This document shows positions 24,389 through 27,417 of a stretch of DNA of 27,417 nt, one piece after another (the first letter of the stretch is position 1; each line of letters opens with the position of its first letter). Below the pieces are notes generated by a model, which saw nothing but the letters and a program-made list of their open reading frames with translations, had not been told where the DNA came from and searched no databases. Both the position numbers and the translations under genes were made by a program. The DNA comes from BTRG01 sp036986275. GTDB taxonomy: Bacteria; Pseudomonadota; Gammaproteobacteria; Acidiferrobacterales; SZUA-150. Location: contig BTRG01000031.1 of NCBI GenBank assembly GCA_036986275.1, forward strand, positions 1 through 27,417, read 5' to 3'.

Positions 24389-25111
24389 ATGCCTGAAGCG
24401 ATAGCGGAATCCGTCTCGGCCCGGGAGACCATTGTAAAACTGGATCATGTTTCCAGGATCTATTTACAAGGTCAGATAGAAGTCAAGGCCGTCGATGATT
24501 TGTCGCTTGATGTCAGCAAAGGTGATTTTGCCGTGCTATGCGGCCCATCCGGTTCGGGCAAGACCACGTTGCTGAATATGATAGGCGGTCTGGATATACC
24601 CACTTCCGGCAGGATTTTATTAGAAGCTCGCGAGCTGTCGCAGTTGGGTCGTTCAGAGTTGTCACGTATGCGACGCGATCGAATAGGATTTGTCTTTCAA
24701 AGCTATAACCTCATCCCGGTGATGACAGCCTATGAAAACGCCGAGTTCGTATTGAAGCTACAGGGCGTCAGCGAGAAAGAATGCCATGATCGCGTGATGA
24801 ATGTGCTCAAGGAAGTGGGCCTGGAGGGCCTGGAGCATCGCCGGCCCGATGAGATGTCAGGGGGACAACAACAACGTGTCGCCATTGCCCGCGCCATAGT
24901 CACGCATCCGGCAATCGTGTTGGCCGATGAACCGACCGCAAATGTGGACTCAGCAACGGCCGATGCCTTACTTGATTTGATGCAGGAGCTTAACGAGATA
25001 GAGCACGCCACTTTCCTGTTTTCTACCCATGACCAGCGAGTAATGGACAGGGCCAAGCGCATTATTCGTTTGCGCGACGGCAAGCTCGAGTCAGACACTA
25101 CCCAAGGCTGA
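24389..25111 (+). CDS. LolD/MacB-type ABC transporter ATP-binding protein
   Basis: Cytoplasmic ATPase of 240 residues. Walker A is GPSGSGKT at 52-59, Q-loop Q104 in GFVFQSYNLIP, signature MSGGQQQRVAIARA (156-169), Walker B IVLADE (176-181) and H-loop H214 (STHDQ). The FQSYNLIPVMTAYENAE segment and the NVDSATADALLDLM stretch are typical of the LolD/MacB/FtsE group (o228 family), which drive FtsX-type permeases. ATG 24389 with AAAAGG 8 nt upstream is preferred. GTG 24350 would add 13 residues and overlap the permease stop. It is the energy source for the two adjacent permeases. Its TGA overlaps the ATG of the next gene. Confidence 0.93.
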   Translation: MPEAIAESVSARETIVKLDHVSRIYLQGQIEVKAVDDLSLDVSKGDFAVLCGPSGSGKTTLLNMIGGLDIPTSGRILLEARELSQLGRSELSRMRRDRIGFVFQSYNLIPVMTAYENAEFVLKLQGVSEKECHDRVMNVLKEVGLEGLEHRRPDEMSGGQQQRVAIARAIVTHPAIVLADEPTANVDSATADALLDLMQELNEIEHATFLFSTHDQRVMDRAKRIIRLRDGKLESDTTQG

Positions 25112-26343
25112 TGTTCTCATTTGTTCGATGGTTTGCTGCCGCATTGGCAATCATGCTGTCACTTATGGCGCAACCTGTTTTCGCATTGTATGAGTGGTCG
25201 AATGATGTCACTCAGGGTGAGATCCAGGGCCTGGTGCGCGTCTATGGCGCCGCCTTCCAGCCCGTTAACATTAATGGCGAAGACGATGATCCCATCGCCG
25301 GCCTTGCCGGCATTGCGCGATTGATGACCAAGGCGCATGCTGGTAAGCCCTGGTCTCTCAATTTCAATGCTTATCAGACCTATATCCCCACGGACCTGTC
25401 TTCGCCCCAGCAATCCAGCACGGCCCTGGATGTGGAGCGCAGCTCTGCACTGGAGTGGAGCTTCAGTGATGATGAGTTGGTGCGCCTTGCCATTGATCAT
25501 CTCAACCTGCGTTGGTCGCACGAGCGTTGGGATATTATTGCCGGCCGTCAACCGATTAATCTGGCGACTACGTATTATTTTTCTCCCAACGATTTTTTTG
25601 CACCCTTTTCGGCACAGCAGTTCTTTCGTATTTATAAACCCGGTGTCGATGCCGTGCGTGCCGAATACCGGCTCGCTGAACTCACGCAGTTATCATTGAT
25701 CAGTGTCCTGGGTTATCAGACAGATGCCGATAGCGATACGGGTTGGAGTCGGAGTGCGAATGGCGAACGTACGTCCTATATTGGACGCCTGTCCACCGTC
25801 TGGCGTGATACCGAGTGGACCGTGCTATTAGGCCGCGTGAAGGAAAATGAGGTGATCGGCGCCTCGCTGCAAGGCGAGTTGTTCGACTGGTTGGGCCTGC
25901 GCAGCGAGGGCCATTTTGGACGTACGATGGATGAGGATGAAGACTTTGCCGCCTTGTCCGTGGGCTTCGAACACCGCTGGGAAAACAGCCTGCATGGCAA
26001 GCTGGAGTATTTTTATAACAGCCTCGGCGCCGGTGAAACGACCGATTACCTTGCCCCCGGTGCAGGCCTGATGACTACCTCCTATCTGGCAAGAAACTAT
26101 GTTGCCGCGGGCGCGAGTTATCAAATCAGCCCATTGTTGCTGGGCGATGCCTTGTGGTTGCACAATATTACCGACAGCTCTAACCTGGCATTGATCAATG
26201 CCATCTATTCCCTTTCCGATGAGTCGGAGTTAGCTTTGAGTATTGCCTGGCCCCTGGGTGAGGCGCCGGAGCAGGGTCAATTGCAAAGCGAATTCGGCAC
26301 GTATCCCAGGGCAGCCTTTCTGGAGTGGCGCGGTTTTTTCTAA
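25111..26343 (+). CDS. Predicted outer-membrane beta-barrel protein of the ABC cassette
   Basis: A 410-residue exported protein; I do not recognise the family. The signal peptide is about residues 1-25 (FAAALAIMLSLMAQPVFA). The mature part has many alternating-hydrophobicity strands with aromatic ends, such as LEWSFSDDELVRLAIDHLNLRW, ERWDIIAGRQPINLAT and HGKLEYFYNSLG. It ends in EWRGFF, and a C-terminal phenylalanine is the usual BAM signal of outer-membrane barrels. The region GRQPINLATTYYFSPNDFF recalls DUF1302-like or porin-like proteins, without certainty. Its ATG overlaps the ATPase TGA, so it belongs to the operon. It may be the outer-membrane receptor or exit point. A GC-rich, acidic loop (NGEDDDP) sits early. 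Confidence 0.7.
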   Translation: MFSFVRWFAAALAIMLSLMAQPVFALYEWSNDVTQGEIQGLVRVYGAAFQPVNINGEDDDPIAGLAGIARLMTKAHAGKPWSLNFNAYQTYIPTDLSSPQQSSTALDVERSSALEWSFSDDELVRLAIDHLNLRWSHERWDIIAGRQPINLATTYYFSPNDFFAPFSAQQFFRIYKPGVDAVRAEYRLAELTQLSLISVLGYQTDADSDTGWSRSANGERTSYIGRLSTVWRDTEWTVLLGRVKENEVIGASLQGELFDWLGLRSEGHFGRTMDEDEDFAALSVGFEHRWENSLHGKLEYFYNSLGAGETTDYLAPGAGLMTTSYLARNYVAAGASYQISPLLLGDALWLHNITDSSNLALINAIYSLSDESELALSIAWPLGEAPEQGQLQSEFGTYPRAAFLEWRGFF

Positions 26344-26395
26344 GGCAGCTCTGATCAATTCAGGGTTTCCCTAAGTAACGATGGAGGAGATTATG
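26344..26395. other. Short gap with hairpin and strong ribosome site before the hydrolase gene
   Basis: The 52 nt contain AGGG-TTT-CCCT (26362-26372) and the strong Shine-Dalgarno GGAGGAG (26383-26389). The hairpin has only 4 bp and no T run, so it is not a convincing terminator. The words AGCTCTGA (26347-26354) and CTAAGTAA (26371-26378) recur downstream of the hydrolase gene near 27194-27208. Confidence 0.35.
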
Positions 26396-27175
26396 ATGCG
26401 GTGGATTACGACGTTGGTGTTGGTGTTTATCTGCATACCCGCACAGGCAGCAATACAAGGGGAGGCGGTATTTTACAAGTACGGCGATACAGAAATGAAA
26501 GGCTACCTTGCCTACGACGACACGATCAAGGGAAAGCGCCCTGGCGTGCTGGTGGTGCATGAATGGTGGGGCCACAATGAATACGCCCGTATGCGCGCCC
26601 GCATGTTGGCCGAGCTGGGTTATATCGCCCTGGCTATCGATATGTATGGCAATGGTAGGCAGGCCGATCACCCTAAAGATGCCGCCAGGTTTTCCGGCGA
26701 AGTCAAAAAGAACATGCCGGTGGCCGAGGCGCGTTTCAGGGCGGCCATGAAAGTGCTCAACAACCATCCACTGACAGACAACAGCAAGCTTGCCGCCATC
26801 GGCTATTGCTTTGGTGGCGGTATTGTCCTGGAAATGGCGCGCCGTGGCGTGGACCTGAAAGGTGTGGCCAGTTTTCATGGTAGCCTGGGCACACGGTCGC
26901 CTGCCAGGAGGGGTAGGGTCAAGGCGCAGGTATTGGTATTGCATGGCGCTGCCGATCCCTTTACCAGGCCTGAACAAATTACTGCATTCAAAAAGGAAAT
27001 GAGTGAAGCCGGTGTTAAATATAAATTCGTTTCTTATCCCGGCGCCAGGCATGCCTTTACCAATCCGGCAGCCGACGGTTATGGCAAGAAATTTAATCTG
27101 CCGCTGGCCTATCACGCCGAGGCCGACAAGGCTTCGTGGCAGGAAATGAAACGTTTTCTGAAAAAAGTATTCTAG
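26396..27175 (+). CDS. Exported dienelactone hydrolase family protein
   Basis: Alpha/beta hydrolase of 259 residues. The catalytic triad of the dienelactone hydrolase family is present: C138 (GYCFGGG nucleophile elbow), D187 (HGAADPFT) and H219 (GARHAF). So is the accessory E56 (HEWWGHN), which activates the cysteine. A signal peptide (TTLVLVFICIPAQA) directs it to the periplasm, whereas classical dienelactone hydrolases are cytoplasmic. ATG 26396 has the best spacing to GGAGGAG; ATG 26393 and ATG 26381 are in frame. The substrate is unknown; no aromatic degradation genes are near. It may be transcribed with the cassette upstream (52 nt gap) or alone. Confidence 0.88.
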   Translation: MRWITTLVLVFICIPAQAAIQGEAVFYKYGDTEMKGYLAYDDTIKGKRPGVLVVHEWWGHNEYARMRARMLAELGYIALAIDMYGNGRQADHPKDAARFSGEVKKNMPVAEARFRAAMKVLNNHPLTDNSKLAAIGYCFGGGIVLEMARRGVDLKGVASFHGSLGTRSPARRGRVKAQVLVLHGAADPFTRPEQITAFKKEMSEAGVKYKFVSYPGARHAFTNPAADGYGKKFNLPLAYHAEADKASWQEMKRFLKKVF

Positions 27176-27417
27176 CAGCAGAAAGGTGAATCGCTAAGTA
27201 AGCTCTGACTTATTTTGTCATTCCTTTGCGCAATCCGGGGGACTCTATCCAACACCATTACGAACCACCCCCATCCCAGCCTTTCCCCTATAAAGGGGGA
27301 AGGAGTCATGATTAGCTGGATCAGCGTAGCCTGGATGCAGCGTAGCGCAATCCGGGACTGTGCATGAGTTCATGTAGGATGTGGTGAGCCCGCGAACCGC
27401 ATCAATCGGGTTACCCC
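27176..27417. repeat. Noncoding repeat-rich stretch (dispersed intergenic repeats)
   Basis: No gene is visible in these 242 nt. GCGCAATCCGGG occurs at 27228-27239 and again at 27345-27356. CAGCGTAG occurs at 27322-27329 and 27338-27345. An inverted repeat CCTTTCCCC (27280-27288) / GGGGGAAGG (27295-27303) has a 6-nt loop. Another imperfect one is GATGTGGT (27378-27385) / ACCGCATC (27396-27403). Such GGATGCAGCG...AATCCGGG and GGTGAGC...GAACC words are familiar from dispersed intergenic repeats in gammaproteobacterial genomes. Copy number cannot be judged from one window. The stretch continues beyond the window edge. Confidence 0.55.

Noticed and set aside
27228..27356. CRISPR array from the repeated GCGCAATCCGGG
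   Set aside because: Only two copies of a 12-mer 117 bp apart, without regular spacing or cas genes.

Overview
The window looks like chromosomal DNA of a gammaproteobacterium of moderate GC content. The gene order murJ - (DUF2203) - ribF - ileS - lspA - fkpB - ispH, convergent with pilE - pilY2 - pilY1 - pilX - pilW - pilV - fimT and followed by a thiO-like oxidase, matches my recollection of the Pseudomonas aeruginosa ileS/pilE region. Protein sequences and base use suggest a relative outside Pseudomonas. I cannot name the genus.

Layout. (1) 22-7806, plus strand: a tightly packed housekeeping block. It holds the lipid II flippase MurJ, a DUF2203 protein, the FMN/FAD synthetase RibF, isoleucyl-tRNA synthetase, prolipoprotein signal peptidase, an FKBP-type isomerase and the isoprenoid enzyme IspH. 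(2) 7814-15527, minus strand: a complete type IV pilus minor-pilin/tip operon, fimT-pilV-pilW-pilX-pilY1-pilY2-pilE. It is preceded by two perfect ACCGTTCGTC elements that match the AlgR binding core of Pseudomonas. (3) 15528-15838: a divergent control region. (4) 15839-18123, plus strand: thiO, a cysteine-free Fur/Irr-like regulator that abuts it, tRNA-Thr(CGT) and ampD. (5) 18177-21012: two related polytopic membrane proteins in tandem (AmpE-like, then a divergent CbiB/CobD-like protein) and a BtuF-like periplasmic binding protein. (6) 21036-26343: a compact five-gene cassette of LolA-like periplasmic protein, two FtsX/LolC-type permeases, a LolD/MacB-type ATPase and a predicted outer-membrane beta-barrel protein. 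It has the parts of an envelope export route from inner to outer membrane, but its substrate is unknown. (7) 26396-27175: a Sec-exported dienelactone-hydrolase-family enzyme. (8) 27176-27417: noncoding DNA with short direct and inverted repeats of dispersed-repeat type.

How the genes work together. The first block serves envelope and translation functions. The pil operon encodes the pseudopilins that prime pilus assembly and the PilY1 tip adhesin. Calcium-loop motifs recur in FimT, PilW and PilY1. The ABC/LolA/barrel cassette is the best candidate here for an uncharacterised system. No mobile element, CRISPR array or phage gene was seen. All assignments come from reading the sequence and from recalled family knowledge; no database search was run.
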